Shown here: piece after piece, positions 32,389-41,822 of the stretch
Numbering within the stretch: the stretch's first letter is position 1
Layout of the letters: every line of letters starts with the position of its first letter
From: Stenotrophomonas lacuserhaii
GTDB lineage: Bacteria > Pseudomonadota > Gammaproteobacteria > Xanthomonadales > Xanthomonadaceae
Assembly: GCF_014836545.1 (NCBI RefSeq)
Contig: NZ_JACSQS010000003.1
Coordinates: 109,091-173,090, forward strand
DNA: 64,000 nucleotides
Direction of reading: 5' to 3'
Made by a program: the position numbers and the translations under genes
The notes under the pieces: generated by a model
Databases searched by the model: none
Seen by the model: only the letters and a program-made list of their open reading frames with translations
Told to the model about the DNA's origin: nothing

Positions 32389-33183
32389 TCAGAACGCCGG
32401 CAGCACCGCGCCCTTGTACTTCTGCGCGATGAATTCCTTCACCTGCGGGCTGGTCAACGCCTTGGCCAGCTTCTGCACGCGCGGGTCGTCCTTGTTGTCC
32501 GGACGCGCCACCAGGAAGTTCACGTAGGGCGAATCCTTGCTCTCGATCGCCAGCGCATCCTGGGTGGGATTGAGGCCGGCATCCAGCGCGTAGTTGGTGT
32601 TGATCAGTGCAAGGTCGACCTGGTCCAGCACGCGCGGCAGCATGGCCGAGTCCAGCTCGCGGAACTTCAGGTTCTTCGGGTTGGCGATGATGTCACGCTG
32701 GGTGGCCAGGGCGTTCTTCGGGTCCTGCAGCTGGATGACCCCGGCGTTGTGCAGCAGGATCAGCGCGCGGCTGTTGTTGCTGGGATCGTTGGGGATCACC
32801 ACGTCGGCGCCTTCGCGCAGTTCATCCAGCGACTTGACCTTGCGCGAATACGCACCGAAGGGCTCGATGTGCACGCCGGCCACGGTCACCAGCCCGGACT
32901 TGCGATCCCGGTTGTACGCGTCCAGGTAGGGCTCGGTCTGGAAGTAATTGACGTCCACCTGCTTCTGCACCAGCTGGTCGTTGGGCTGCACGTAGTCGTT
33001 GAACACGCGCACATCCAGGTCCACACCCTGCTCCTTCAGCATCGGCTTGACCACCTCGAGGATCTCCGCGTGTGGCACCGCCGTGGCGGCCACGATCAGC
33101 TTCTGCGAGGGTTCGCCGGATTTGCCACAGGCGGCCAGGGCCACGGCAGCGAACAGGGACAACAACAGGGACTTCTTCATCAT
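32389..33183 (-). CDS. metQ: MetQ/NlpA-family substrate-binding lipoprotein
   Basis: The 264-residue protein starts with a lipoprotein signal peptide and lipobox LAAC (Cys19), so it should be anchored to the periplasmic membrane. PHAEILEVVKPML, DYVQPNDQL and VDVNYFQTEPYLDAY are MetQ signatures; MetQ binds methionine for the MetNI importer. No metN or metI gene is adjacent, so its ABC partner must be elsewhere. The WYL-regulator gene ends 22 bases upstream on the same strand, suggesting one transcript. Confidence 0.9.
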   Translation of the reverse strand: MMKKSLLLSLFAAVALAACGKSGEPSQKLIVAATAVPHAEILEVVKPMLKEQGVDLDVRVFNDYVQPNDQLVQKQVDVNYFQTEPYLDAYNRDRKSGLVTVAGVHIEPFGAYSRKVKSLDELREGADVVIPNDPSNNSRALILLHNAGVIQLQDPKNALATQRDIIANPKNLKFRELDSAMLPRVLDQVDLALINTNYALDAGLNPTQDALAIESKDSPYVNFLVARPDNKDDPRVQKLAKALTSPQVKEFIAQKYKGAVLPAF

Positions 33184-33205
33184 GGGAGGGTCTCGGGGGA
33201 GAGGG

Positions 33206-34171
33206 TCATTCGTAATTGCTGAGGGCCAGGGCGAGCAGGCTCTTGGCCTGTTCGCGCAGCATCACCGGTTCGATGATCTCGGCATCGGAACCGTAATGCA
33301 GCACATCCATCAGCAATTCGCGGGAAACACTGTAGGGCACCTTCAGTTCATAGCGCCCATCGGCCAGGTAGCGGCCCTGCTGGTTGGCGTGCCAGTGCTC
33401 GTCGGCCACCCATCGGGCGGCCTTGGCGCTGAACAGGATCGTCGCCCAGCCTTTCGGGGCGCCGGAGAAGATGCCATAGCTGGCACCCAGCTGGGCGTCC
33501 AGCACGGTGTCATCGACATCGGTGGCCGGCGCATCGATCACCCGTGCCTTGTTGATGCGGTCCACGGCGAAACTGCGCAGGGCATCGCGGTCGTGGTCCC
33601 AGGCATCCAGGTACCAGTTGTCGCGGTAGTGGGTCAGGCGCTGGGGGGATACCGTGCGGCGGGTGGCCTCGTCGGTGGAACGCGCGCGATATTCGAACGC
33701 CAGTTGGCGCCGTTCCAGCACCGCCGACGCCACGCTGCGGAAGCTGCCTTCGTCGAACTTGCGTACCCGGTGCGGAATCACCCGGACCCGGTCCACCGGC
33801 CAGCTGGAAACGCCGGCCTGGGCCGCCAACAGCCCTTCGATGCGCTGCTGCAGCGGGGCCAGCACCGAGGACAGCACCCCACCACCGGTGCGTGCGAGCA
33901 GATGCTGGGAGGCCAGCAACGCGTGCAGTTCCTCCGAACTCAGCCACAGCCCGGGCAGCTCGAAGCGGTCGCTTTCATCGGCCATGTAGCGGAAGCCCGC
34001 CTCGCCGTCGCCTTCGATCGGTGCCATCAGCGCATCCCGCAGGAAGGCCAGGTCGCGGTAGACCGTGGCACGGGAACAGCCAAGCTTGTCCTGCAGCGTC
34101 GCCACCGTGACCGGATAGCGGGCAGACTTGAGCAGACGATGCAGGGCAGTGATGCGTTCGTATCGGTCCAT
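33206..34171 (-). CDS. WYL-domain transcriptional regulator
   Basis: From MDRYERITALHRLL at 34171 the protein has 321 residues. An N-terminal HTH_11-type winged helix (VATLQDKLGCSRATVYRDLAFL, read across residues 18-40) is followed by a WYL ligand-binding domain (about 140-230, with HYRDNWYLDAWDHDRDALRS) and a WCX-type C-terminus. WYL regulators often bind nucleic acids or nucleotides and respond to DNA damage or metabolites. It probably controls its own transcript including metQ, or the divergent lipoprotein gene 83 bases away. Confidence 0.88.
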   Translation of the reverse strand: MDRYERITALHRLLKSARYPVTVATLQDKLGCSRATVYRDLAFLRDALMAPIEGDGEAGFRYMADESDRFELPGLWLSSEELHALLASQHLLARTGGGVLSSVLAPLQQRIEGLLAAQAGVSSWPVDRVRVIPHRVRKFDEGSFRSVASAVLERRQLAFEYRARSTDEATRRTVSPQRLTHYRDNWYLDAWDHDRDALRSFAVDRINKARVIDAPATDVDDTVLDAQLGASYGIFSGAPKGWATILFSAKAARWVADEHWHANQQGRYLADGRYELKVPYSVSRELLMDVLHYGSDAEIIEPVMLREQAKSLLALALSNYE

Positions 34172-34254
34172 GACCCCGATTATGTCCGACTCGCGGCCAT
34201 TGTGGCGGCCATGATCGGCTATCGTGTCGATCCCCACGCCTCGGCCTGCCCCGC

Positions 34255-34929
34255 ATGCGCCTGCTTCCCCTGTGTTCCCTGATCCTGGCGACCGCGTTGC
34301 TGGCGGGTTGCGAACAACCCACCCCACCGCCGGCCAACGTGCCATTGGCTGATGCCGCGCACCCGGCGGCACCGCCGGCGGCGGACCCGGCGTCGGCCGT
34401 GCTGGAGGCCAGCCGACGTTTCGCCAGCCTGCGCAGCTTCCATGCCGAGATGACACTGCATGGTGCACAGGCAGGCCAGGTGGTCCGCAGCGGGATGGAC
34501 TTCGTGGCCCCGGACCGCTATCGGCTGGAGACACCGGCCGGCGTGCAGACGATCATCGGCGACACCTTCTTCCTGCAGGCGGCGGGCCGCATGCAGCAGG
34601 TGCCGCTGCCGGCTGGCACCCTGGAACAATGGCGCAGCCCGCTGCCCTCTGAAGCGCGCCTGCAGGACCTGCGGGTGGAAGACGGTGGGCCGGCCGACAT
34701 CGATGGCACGGCCACGCGCGTGTACCGGATCGACGGCCCGGCCGGCAGTGGCGAAACGCTGCAGTACTGGATCGGCGGCGACGGTCTTCCGCGGCAGATC
34801 CAGCGCGATGGCTTCAACAAGCAGCAGCCCTACCGGATCACCCTGCGCTATTCCCGCTTGAATGATCCAACGCTGCAGGTCCCGCCGCCCGGAGATGCAG
34901 CTTCGCCTGTCCTGAATGGGGATTTGTAG
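34255..34929 (+). CDS. Periplasmic lipoprotein, LolA-like fold possible
   Basis: The 224-residue protein has a signal peptide with lipobox LLAGC (Cys20). The mature part (about 45-215) is a single beta-rich domain, with FVAPDRYRLETPAGVQTIIG resembling the DUF2092/LolA-type antiparallel sheet of envelope lipid-carrier proteins. Function unknown. It is divergent from the WYL regulator gene. Confidence 0.7.
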   Translation: MRLLPLCSLILATALLAGCEQPTPPPANVPLADAAHPAAPPAADPASAVLEASRRFASLRSFHAEMTLHGAQAGQVVRSGMDFVAPDRYRLETPAGVQTIIGDTFFLQAAGRMQQVPLPAGTLEQWRSPLPSEARLQDLRVEDGGPADIDGTATRVYRIDGPAGSGETLQYWIGGDGLPRQIQRDGFNKQQPYRITLRYSRLNDPTLQVPPPGDAASPVLNGDL

Positions 34930-35029
34930 AAACGCCGACTGAAGCGCGGCGTCGTCTGCGGTCGAGGCAGCGAGGGGTTAACGCTATCATCACGCACTGC
35001 GTTCGATCCCCGCCCCCGGAGAATTCCTG

Positions 35030-35806
35030 ATGTCCCTGCGTGTTTCCCTGCTGGTTCCGTTGTTGCTGGCCGCTCCTGCGGCATTCGCCCAGGACCCCGC
35101 CGAACTGGCGGCGATGACCTCTCCCTGGAGCGGCAGCGGCGGTGAACTTGGCTTCGCTTCGGCACGCGGCAACAGCACCACCGAGAGCGCCAACGGTCGC
35201 CTGCGCCTGCGCTACACCGATGACGACTGGGTGCACAGCATGGACCTGTTCGGCCTGCGTTCGCGTTCGGAATCGATCCAGACCAACGACGACGGCACCG
35301 AAAGCAAGGTCAGCAACACCACCGCCAACCGCTACACCGGCAGTGCCGGCAGCGCGTTGCAGCTGGGCGAGCACCGCCAGATCACCGCCACGGTCCGTTA
35401 CGAGCGCGACGATTTCGCCACCTATGATCGGCAGAGCTCGTTCGGTCTGGGTTACGGCACCCGGTTGTGGGGCAATGACCGCTTCTCGCTGGACGCCCAG
35501 GTCGGCCCCGGTGTGCGCCGCACCCACAGCACCGAAGACGATCAGACCCGCACCGGGCTGATCGGTCGTGGCTTCTTCGACATCAAGTATTCGCTGACCC
35601 CCAACACCGACCTGGTCAACACGCTGCTGGTCGAATCCGGTTCGTACAACACCTTCGCGCAGAACGATTTCGGCGTGTCGGTGAGCATGAACGAACATCT
35701 CGCGCTGAAGGCCGCCTGGCAGGCGCGCCACAACAGCGACGTGGCCGACGACAAGCAGAAGACCGACACGCTGACCACCATGAACGTGGTCTACAAGTTC
35801 AAGTAA
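35030..35806 (+). CDS. DUF481-family outer-membrane protein (YdiY-like)
   Basis: The 258-residue protein has a signal peptide (about 1-21, ending AFAQDP). GELGFASARGNSTTES is the DUF481 start, and amphipathic strands follow to a C-terminal YKFK. YdiY-type proteins are barrels of unknown role, some induced by acid. CCGGAGAATTCCTG is a good ribosome site. A cluster of GTAG repeats follows. Confidence 0.85.
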   Translation: MSLRVSLLVPLLLAAPAAFAQDPAELAAMTSPWSGSGGELGFASARGNSTTESANGRLRLRYTDDDWVHSMDLFGLRSRSESIQTNDDGTESKVSNTTANRYTGSAGSALQLGEHRQITATVRYERDDFATYDRQSSFGLGYGTRLWGNDRFSLDAQVGPGVRRTHSTEDDQTRTGLIGRGFFDIKYSLTPNTDLVNTLLVESGSYNTFAQNDFGVSVSMNEHLALKAAWQARHNSDVADDKQKTDTLTTMNVVYKFK

Positions 35807-35815
35807 GGCGACGTC

Positions 35816-35914
35816 GTGCCGACCTTGGTCGGCAGCGTGATGCTTCTGTAGTGCCGACCTTGGTCGGCACCAACAATCTCCGGTAGTGCCGACTTCAGTC
35901 GGCAGCGTGATGCA
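35816..35914. repeat. Three tandem GTAG-type REP hairpins
   Basis: Three copies share GTGCCGACYTNRGTCGGCA arms: GTGCCGACCTTGGTCGGCA near 35816, GTAGTGCCGACCTTGGTCGG near 35849 and GTAGTGCCGACTTCAGTCGG near 35883. Copies one and three share a longer tail (GCGTGATG). They lie between convergent genes (DUF481 gene and hemC). Confidence 0.85.
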
Positions 35915-35927
35915 CGCCGGCCCAGCC

Positions 35928-36839
35928 TCACACCGCCAGCAGTTCGCCTGCCCCGCCATCCAGCAGCAACTGCGCCACGGTCCTGCCCAGCGCCTCGGGG
36001 TCATTGCCGGGGCCCACGGCTTCGGCACGCACCGCAGTGCCATCGGCCACGCCACCGACCAGCCCCTGCAGGTGCAGGTCCTCGCCCTGCCACAGCGCGA
36101 TCGCCGCCACCGGCACATGGCAGCTGCCATGCAACGTGCGATTCATTGCGCGCTCGGCCTCCACGCAGCTGCGGGTGCGTGCGTCGTCCAGCGCCGCGAA
36201 CAAGCGCAGCAGCTCGGCATTGCCGCCATCGCATTCCACGGCCACCGCCCCCTGCGCCGGTGCCGGCAGCCAGTGCGGCGGCTGCAGGCGTGCCACGATA
36301 CGCTGCCCCAGTCCCAGCCGCTCCAGTCCCGCCACGGCCAGTACGATGGCGTCGTAGCCGCCGTTGTCCAGCTTGGCCAGGCGGGTATTGACGTTGCCGC
36401 GCAGGTCCAGCAGTTCCAGGTCCGGGCGCAGCGCGCGCAGCTGGGCCTGCCGACGCAGCGAGGAGGTGCCCACGCGCGCGCCCAGCGGCAGCGCATCCAG
36501 CGAGGCATACAGATTGGAAACGAAGCCGTCGGCCGGGTCATGCCGCGGCAGGATCGCCGGCAACACGAACGGCGCGTCGAGTTCCATCGGCACGTCCTTC
36601 AGCGAATGCACCGCGCAGTCCGCTTCGTCACGCAGCATCGCCAGCTCCAGCTCCTTCAGGAACAGGCCCTTGCCGCCGATGGCAGCCAGTGAGCGGTCCA
36701 GCACTTCGTCGCCGCGGGTGCTCATCGGGATCAGTTCGACATGCAGGCCGGGGTGGGCGTGGCGAAGCCGGTCAGCGACGTATTCGCTCTGCCAGAGGGC
36801 GAGCGGGCTCTTGCGGGTGGCGATGCGCAGGGTATCCAT
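35928..36839 (-). CDS. hemC: Porphobilinogen deaminase (hydroxymethylbilane synthase)
   Basis: HemC joins four porphobilinogen units to hydroxymethylbilane in heme synthesis. From [17 protein letters not shown] at 36839 it has 303 residues. The dipyrromethane cofactor Cys is in [29 protein letters not shown] is the substrate-site signature. Length is standard. In Pseudomonas hemC follows algR; here the same neighbours are present but 585 bases apart. Confidence 0.97.
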   Translation of the reverse strand: MDTLRIATRKSPLALWQSEYVADRLRHAHPGLHVELIPMSTRGDEVLDRSLAAIGGKGLFLKELELAMLRDEADCAVHSLKDVPMELDAPFVLPAILPRHDPADGFVSNLYASLDALPLGARVGTSSLRRQAQLRALRPDLELLDLRGNVNTRLAKLDNGGYDAIVLAVAGLERLGLGQRIVARLQPPHWLPAPAQGAVAVECDGGNAELLRLFAALDDARTRSCVEAERAMNRTLHGSCHVPVAAIALWQGEDLHLQGLVGGVADGTAVRAEAVGPGNDPEALGRTVAQLLLDGGAGELLAV

Positions 36840-36927
36840 GCGGTCATTATCGCGCATCGGAATGGGTGGCGAACGGGTGGAACCCCCTCGTGGCGGGCGG
36901 CTGTTTCAAGCTGCAGCTGGGGTTGGG

Positions 36928-37116
36928 CCGGTCGGGTGGGGCTGGTCGGGGGACGGCAAAAACTGCCCCTCCGGGGTCCGGCCCAGCCGCTGGGCGGCTG
37001 TGCGTTCGGGCGCTTGCGAAGCGGTGCTTCGCAAGCAAAGCGCCCTCACCCATGCGGGCCTCGTTTCGCGCCATCCATGGCGCTCAACGCCCCCGCCCAG
37101 CCCCACCACCCGGCAC
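36928..37116. repeat. Large inverted repeat with an inner perfect hairpin
   Basis: Outer arms such as GGTGGGGCTGG (about 36944) and CCAGCCCCACC (about 37099) pair with short breaks. In the centre GCTTGCGAAGC (37012-37022) pairs perfectly with GCTTCGCAAGC (37026-37036). It codes for nothing obvious and looks like a non-autonomous repeat element. Confidence 0.6.
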
Positions 37117-37168
37117 CGTGACAGGTTGCGGTAGCCGCCGGCCACGTAATGAAAGAAGGAAAAGCGGT

Positions 37169-37241
37169 AGCGCCGAGCCATGCTCGGCGGCCCTTTATCC
37201 GTTCACGTGACACATTCCGCCGACCATGGGTCGGCGCGACC
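37169..37241. repeat. Inverted pair of GTAG-type hairpins
   Basis: GTAGCGCCGAGCCATGCTCGG (from about 37165) faces CCGCCGACCATGGGTCGGCG (to about 37241). Same arrangement as the pair at 11425. Confidence 0.7.
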
Positions 37242-37279
37242 AGGGCCGCATGTCCAAGGCCGCCATGGACCTGTCGAAG

Positions 37280-37386
37280 GTGGGGCGGGGTGGCTGTGCA
37301 GGACCGTCTTTTCGCATGGATGCGAAAAGCGAGCCTACAGGGACGTACTTGCGGCGTGTCCTGCACAGCTACCCCGCCCCGCCAAC
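37280..37386. repeat. Second large inverted repeat
   Basis: GGGGCGGGGTGGCTGTGCAG starts the left arm and CTGCACAGCTACCCCGCCCC the right, about 25 bases of nearly perfect pairing. The interior holds the hairpin CTTTTCGCAT/ATGCGAAAAG. Such elements are typically repeated in Stenotrophomonas genomes. Confidence 0.7.
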
Positions 37387-37424
37387 ACACAGCCCTGCAG
37401 CTTTTGACGTTGACGTTGACGTTC

Positions 37425-38153
37425 TTAAAGGTGACGCAGATCCTGCCGCAGCGTCGCCACGCAGCGGCGACTTACCTCCAACGGCTGCTTGCCGTGCCGC
37501 AGTACCGCCTGCACCTGCCCGGCCGTGCCGCGGCGCAGTTCGATCAGCTCGTGCCGCGCCACCAGGCAATTGCGGTGGATGCGCACGAAACGCGCAGCGA
37601 ACTCTTCTTCCAGCGACTTCAGCGATTCCTCGATCAGGTCTTCGCCGCGTGCATGGTGTACCACCACGTACTTTTCCTCGGCCTGCAGATAGTGGATGTC
37701 TTCCACCGGAATCAGACGCAGGCCGCCGCGCAGGCGCGCGCACAACACGGTGCGTGCACGGCCGTCGCCATTGCCCTGCGCGTCGCCGCGCCCGGCCAGG
37801 AAAACGCGTGCGCGCTCGATCGCTGCCGCCAGTCGTTCCGGCCGCACCGGCTTCATCAGGTAGTCGATCGCCGCCGCTTCAAAGGCCGACAACGCATGCG
37901 CATCGTAGGCGGTGCAGAACACCACCGCCGGGCGCGGTTCGAAGGTCGCAAGATGCCGCGCGGTCTCCAGCCCATCCAGCCCGGGCATGGCGATATCCAG
38001 CAGCACCAGGTCCGGCTGCAGCTCCGCACAGGCGTGCAGCGCCTGCTCGCCATTGGCCGCTTCAGCCACCACGGAAACATCGGGAAGATCGGCCAGCAGC
38101 GACTGCAGGCGCTCACGCGCCAGCGGTTCGTCATCTGCGATCACTACCCTCAC
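37425..38153 (-). CDS. LytTR-family response regulator, AlgR-like
   Basis: The 242-residue protein has a receiver domain (1-120, Asp53 in LVLLDIAMPG, Lys in DYLMKPV) and a C-terminal LytTR DNA-binding domain (about 140-240, with IPVEDIHYLQAEEKYVVVH and RIHRNCLV). In Pseudomonas AlgR controls alginate and type IV pili together with the kinase AlgZ/FimS and lies next to hemC, as here. It starts 12 bases after the kinase gene. Confidence 0.9.
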   Translation of the reverse strand: MRVVIADDEPLARERLQSLLADLPDVSVVAEAANGEQALHACAELQPDLVLLDIAMPGLDGLETARHLATFEPRPAVVFCTAYDAHALSAFEAAAIDYLMKPVRPERLAAAIERARVFLAGRGDAQGNGDGRARTVLCARLRGGLRLIPVEDIHYLQAEEKYVVVHHARGEDLIEESLKSLEEEFAARFVRIHRNCLVARHELIELRRGTAGQVQAVLRHGKQPLEVSRRCVATLRQDLRHL

Positions 38154-38165
38154 GGCGCGCTCCCC

Positions 38166-39209
38166 TCATCGAACCGGTATGGCGATGCGGCATTCATAGT
38201 AGCCCCCGCTCCAGCCTGCCGTCATCCGCGCGGCCGGACCGAAGCGCCAGGCCAGCCGGTGGGCGATGTTGTGCAGGGCGTGTCCGGTGCCGCGTGACAG
38301 CGACAAGGCCGGTGCGCTGGGGTCCGGTGCCGGATTGCGGATCAGGATCTGCAGCACGGCATCCACGCAGGCCAGCTCCAGTTCGATCAGGCCCCCTTCG
38401 GGCAATCGCGATATGCCGTGCAGCACCGCGTTTTCGACCAGCGGCTGCAACACCAGGCGCGGCATCGGCTGCTGCCAGGGCAGTTCGGCAGGTCGCTGCC
38501 AGCGCACCTGCAGACGTTCGCCCAGTCGCAGCGATTCGATGGACAGGTAGCGCTCGGCCAGTTCGCATTCTTCATGCAACGTCGAATCGCCCTCGCCCGC
38601 ACCCAACGCGGCGCGGAACAGGTCGGACAGGTCGAGCACCGCGCGTTCGGCCACCACGGCATCGCGCCGTACCAGGCTGGCGATGAGGTTCATGCTGTTG
38701 AACAGGAAATGCGGGCGGATGCGTGCCTGCAGCGCATCGGCCTCGGCACGGGCCTGCGCCTGCACCTGCGCCGCCCAGCGGTCACTGACGTAGAAGTAGC
38801 GCAGCGCCACCGCGCTGATCAGTGCGGTGGTGGCCGCACTGCCCAGGGTGAACCGCCAGAAGCCGATGCCGTTGGCGAAGTCATCACCGAGTGCCGCATA
38901 CAGGGCATGGATGATGCCCGCGCCGATGACCGCGATCACCGCCGTCAGCGCGATGGCTGCCACCGATCCCGGTAGCGCAGGCAGGGTCGAAAGCAGCTTG
39001 CGCAGTCCACACAGTGCCACGGTGACCGCCAGCGCCAGCCACAGCGCAAAACCACTCGCCGACAGCAGCCGGCCCACGCTCCAGTGGCGCCCATCGTCCG
39101 GCGCCAGCGCCAGCACCACCACCACCAGCAATGCCAGCCCGCACATCGCGGCAAGCCGCGGCAGGCGGCACAGTTCGGGCATCCAGGGCGTGGCGGCAGG
39201 CGTGCTCAT
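38166..39209 (-). CDS. LytS/AlgZ-type sensor histidine kinase
   Basis: The 347-residue protein has about four membrane segments in the first 150 residues and a cytoplasmic His_kinase domain. The H-box is RIRPHFLFNSMNLIASLV; the ATP-site N-box is LVLQPLVENAVLHGI, and SRGTGHALHNIAHRL is the G-box. No extracellular sensor domain is apparent. Its partner is the response regulator immediately downstream. The esterase gene ends three bases upstream, so the three genes form one operon. Confidence 0.88.
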   Translation of the reverse strand: MSTPAATPWMPELCRLPRLAAMCGLALLVVVVLALAPDDGRHWSVGRLLSASGFALWLALAVTVALCGLRKLLSTLPALPGSVAAIALTAVIAVIGAGIIHALYAALGDDFANGIGFWRFTLGSAATTALISAVALRYFYVSDRWAAQVQAQARAEADALQARIRPHFLFNSMNLIASLVRRDAVVAERAVLDLSDLFRAALGAGEGDSTLHEECELAERYLSIESLRLGERLQVRWQRPAELPWQQPMPRLVLQPLVENAVLHGISRLPEGGLIELELACVDAVLQILIRNPAPDPSAPALSLSRGTGHALHNIAHRLAWRFGPAARMTAGWSGGYYECRIAIPVR

Positions 39210-39212
39210 GGG

Positions 39213-39872
39213 TCAGCCAGCCTGCAGGCGGGTATGCAGCCAGTCAGCGAGTGCGCTGATCTCTTCGCCACACACCTGGTGGGCCATCGGATAGGACTGC
39301 CACTGCACCTCCAAGCCCAGCGTGCGCAGCGTGGCGGCGGTGTGTTCGGCCACCTGCAGCGGAATCACCGGATCCTGCGTGCCGTGCGCCATGAACACCG
39401 GCACCTGCACCGCGCCATCGATGCGCGCGGCGGTCTCGGCTTCGGGCAGGTAGGTGGACAGGGCGATCAGCCCGGCCAGCGGTGCGGTACGTTGCAGGGC
39501 AGCGGTCAGGATCACCGCCCCGCCCTGCGAGAAGCCCGCCAGGAAGATGCGCTCGGCCGCAATGCCACGGTCGATCTCGCGCTGGATCAGCGCATCCAGC
39601 TCAACCACCGAGGCACGCACGCCGTCCATGTCCGCACGCGAACGGAAGTCCATGCCGACGATGTCGTACCAGCCGCGCATCGGCACGCCGTTGTTGATGG
39701 TGATCGGACGTACCGGCGCATGCGGGAACACGAAGCGCAGCGCCGGCCAGCCCGGACGCACCAGCTCGGGCACGATCGGGGCGAAGTCGTTGCCGTCCGC
39801 ACCCAGTCCATGCAGCCAGATGACTGCCCATTGCGGCGATGCGCCGGTTTCCTGTTCCACCGTCTGCAGCAT
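39213..39872 (-). CDS. Carboxylesterase, alpha/beta hydrolase (phospholipase/carboxylesterase family)
   Basis: The 219-residue cytoplasmic hydrolase has the Ser nucleophile in LAGFSQGGAVIL, the oxyanion region WLHGLGADGNDFAP, the Asp in HGTQDPVIPL and the His in YPMAHQVC. It resembles Pseudomonas EstB-type esterases and acyl-protein thioesterases. Substrate unknown. First gene of the esterase-kinase-regulator operon. Confidence 0.9.
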   Translation of the reverse strand: MLQTVEQETGASPQWAVIWLHGLGADGNDFAPIVPELVRPGWPALRFVFPHAPVRPITINNGVPMRGWYDIVGMDFRSRADMDGVRASVVELDALIQREIDRGIAAERIFLAGFSQGGAVILTAALQRTAPLAGLIALSTYLPEAETAARIDGAVQVPVFMAHGTQDPVIPLQVAEHTAATLRTLGLEVQWQSYPMAHQVCGEEISALADWLHTRLQAG

Positions 39873-39911
39873 GTTGCGGCTCCTCTGTATCGAAGCCGCA
39901 TTATGCGCGAC

Positions 39912-41822
39912 TCAGTACAGCGGCGGCTTCGACAGCGCTTCGCGGCGCAGCTGCGCGGCACGCACCAGCACGTCCGGCGGGTCGCGTTCTTCCGGGATGT
40001 CCATCAGCTTCAACCGGCGCAGCCAGCTGCCCGGACCGCGCGAAGAGGTCAGCGCCACCACCGGGATGGACAGCATCATGCCGATCACCACCGGGGCCAT
40101 CCAGGCCGCCAGCGCGGGCGAAACCGCCCAGGCCAGCACGCCCATGAAGGCGCCGAACAGGCTCAGCCCACCGTAGGCCTTGACCAGTGCGAACCAGTCC
40201 ACGCGGCCATCGTCGCGCTGCTGGGCATCCCAGCCCGAATCCTTGCCCGCCAGCACTTCGGCCACGCCACGCGACTGCACGTACATCACCACCGGGGCCA
40301 TCAGCGCGGCCAGCACGGTTTCCAGCAGCATGGCGATGAACATCCGCACCGCCCCGCCACAGCCGCGACGGCAGGCCGGTTCCAGCAGGGTGGCCAGGTA
40401 GCCGAGGATCTTCGGCATCAGCAGCACGCCCATGGTCACCGCGAACAGCCGCACCACGTGGGTTTCGTCCTGGGTGCGCCAGTAGACGCTGGGCGAAAGG
40501 TGCAGCACGCCGTTGAGATCGATACCCTCCTGGAACAGCGGGATGGCGATGCCGATCAGCATCAGCATGGCCCACATCGGGGCGGTGAAATAGTGGCCGA
40601 TGCCGATCAGCATGTGCACCCGGCTGATCCAGTGCAGGCCGCGGCTGCCGACGATCTTGCCGTGCTGCAGGTTGCCCTGGCACCAGCGGCGGTCGCGTAC
40701 CATCATGTCGGTCAGCGTCGGCGGGCCTTCTTCGTAGCTGCCTTTCAGGTAGGGCACCATGTGCGCGGCCCAGCCACCGCGACGCATCAGCGCCGCTTCC
40801 ACGAAGTCGTGGCTGAGCACGTGGCCACCGAACGGCTCATGCCCGGGCAGCGCGGGCAGGCCGGCGTTCTCGGCGAAGGCCACGGTGCGGATGATCGCGT
40901 TGTGGCCCCAGTAATTGCTCTCCGCGCCGTGCCACCAGGCCACGCCGCGGGCGATCACCGGGCCGTACACGCGGCCGCCGAACTGCTGCATGCGCGAGAA
41001 CAGCGTGCGGCCGCCGACCACCACCGGCAGAGTCTGGATGATGCCCACGTCCGGATTGTGTTCCATGCCCGCGGCGAGGCGGACGATGGTGTCGCCGGTC
41101 ATCAGGCTGTCGGCGTCCAGGATCAGCATCTGCGGATAGTCGCCACCGAAACGGCGCACCCAGTCGGCGATGTTGCCGGCCTTGCGCCCGCCGTTGTCGG
41201 CGCGCCGGCGATAGAACAGATGGTCGTGCGCATCCAGCGTTTCGCGCAGTTCGGCGAATACCTGCTCTTCGGCATGCGAGATGTCTTCGCGGCGCGTATC
41301 GCTGAGCACGTAGAAATCAAAGTTGGCCAGCTGGCCGGTGGCCGCCACCGATTCGTAGATCGCCTGCAGGCCGGCCAGCAGCCGCCGCGGGTCTTCGTTG
41401 TAGGTGGGCATCAGCAACGCGGTACGCGTATGCAGCTGTGGCAGCGGCTCGTCCGGGTCGATGCCCAGCCGGTAGCCGCGATCGAACACCGCGGTCAGGA
41501 AGCCGGCCACGGCACTGGCGAAGGCCAGCGCGATCCAGCCGAACAGGCCCACGAACAGCACCAGCAGGCAGGCCTCCAGCACGCTGACCCCGTTCGGCGA
41601 CAGCACCCTCCACATCATCACGGTGGCCGCAGCGGTCATCAGTGCGGTGCCGCCGAACAGGTAGGCACGGCGCAGCCCGATCAGGCGCGGCGAGGTACGG
41701 TGGCGGCGGATCTTCAGCTCGCCCCGGTGCAGTTCCTGTTCGGGCATGGGCAGCGGCGAGCCGCCATCGGGCAGCATCGCCAAGCCTGCATCAAGCCGGA
41801 CGCGGGTGGGGGTCTCAGTCAT
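39912..41822 (-). CDS. opgH: Periplasmic glucan glucosyltransferase
   Basis: OpgH (MdoH) builds the beta-1,2-glucan backbone of osmoregulated periplasmic glucans from UDP-glucose. The 636-residue protein has membrane segments near 45-95, a GT2 domain (about 130-340, [29 protein letters not shown] as the QxxRW-type motif) and further membrane helices. The usual partner gene opgG is not adjacent. Length is somewhat shorter than the 847-residue E. coli MdoH, mainly at both ends, which is normal in Xanthomonadaceae. Confidence 0.95.
   Translation of the reverse strand: MTETPTRVRLDAGLAMLPDGGSPLPMPEQELHRGELKIRRHRTSPRLIGLRRAYLFGGTALMTAAATVMMWRVLSPNGVSVLEACLLVLFVGLFGWIALAFASAVAGFLTAVFDRGYRLGIDPDEPLPQLHTRTALLMPTYNEDPRRLLAGLQAIYESVAATGQLANFDFYVLSDTRREDISHAEEQVFAELRETLDAHDHLFYRRRADNGGRKAGNIADWVRRFGGDYPQMLILDADSLMTGDTIVRLAAGMEHNPDVGIIQTLPVVVGGRTLFSRMQQFGGRVYGPVIARGVAWWHGAESNYWGHNAIIRTVAFAENAGLPALPGHEPFGGHVLSHDFVEAALMRRGGWAAHMVPYLKGSYEEGPPTLTDMMVRDRRWCQGNLQHGKIVGSRGLHWISRVHMLIGIGHYFTAPMWAMLMLIGIAIPLFQEGIDLNGVLHLSPSVYWRTQDETHVVRLFAVTMGVLLMPKILGYLATLLEPACRRGCGGAVRMFIAMLLETVLAALMAPVVMYVQSRGVAEVLAGKDSGWDAQQRDDGRVDWFALVKAYGGLSLFGAFMGVLAWAVSPALAAWMAPVVIGMMLSIPVVALTSSRGPGSWLRRLKLMDIPEERDPPDVLVRAAQLRREALSKPPLY

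Larger units (their letters stand above)
36840..37424. other. Gene-free, repeat-rich gap between algR-like gene and hemC
   Basis: The 585 bases contain no convincing coding frame. They hold a large inverted repeat (36928-37116), an inverted pair of GTAG hairpins (37169-37241), a second large inverted repeat (37280-37386) and three tandem copies of TTGACG (about 37404-37421). The hemC promoter must lie near its start, but I see no clear -35/-10. Confidence 0.75.

Noticed and set aside
36928..37386. The two large inverted repeats as insertion sequences
   Set aside because: There is no transposase frame inside and they are too short to be autonomous, so they are listed as repeats only.
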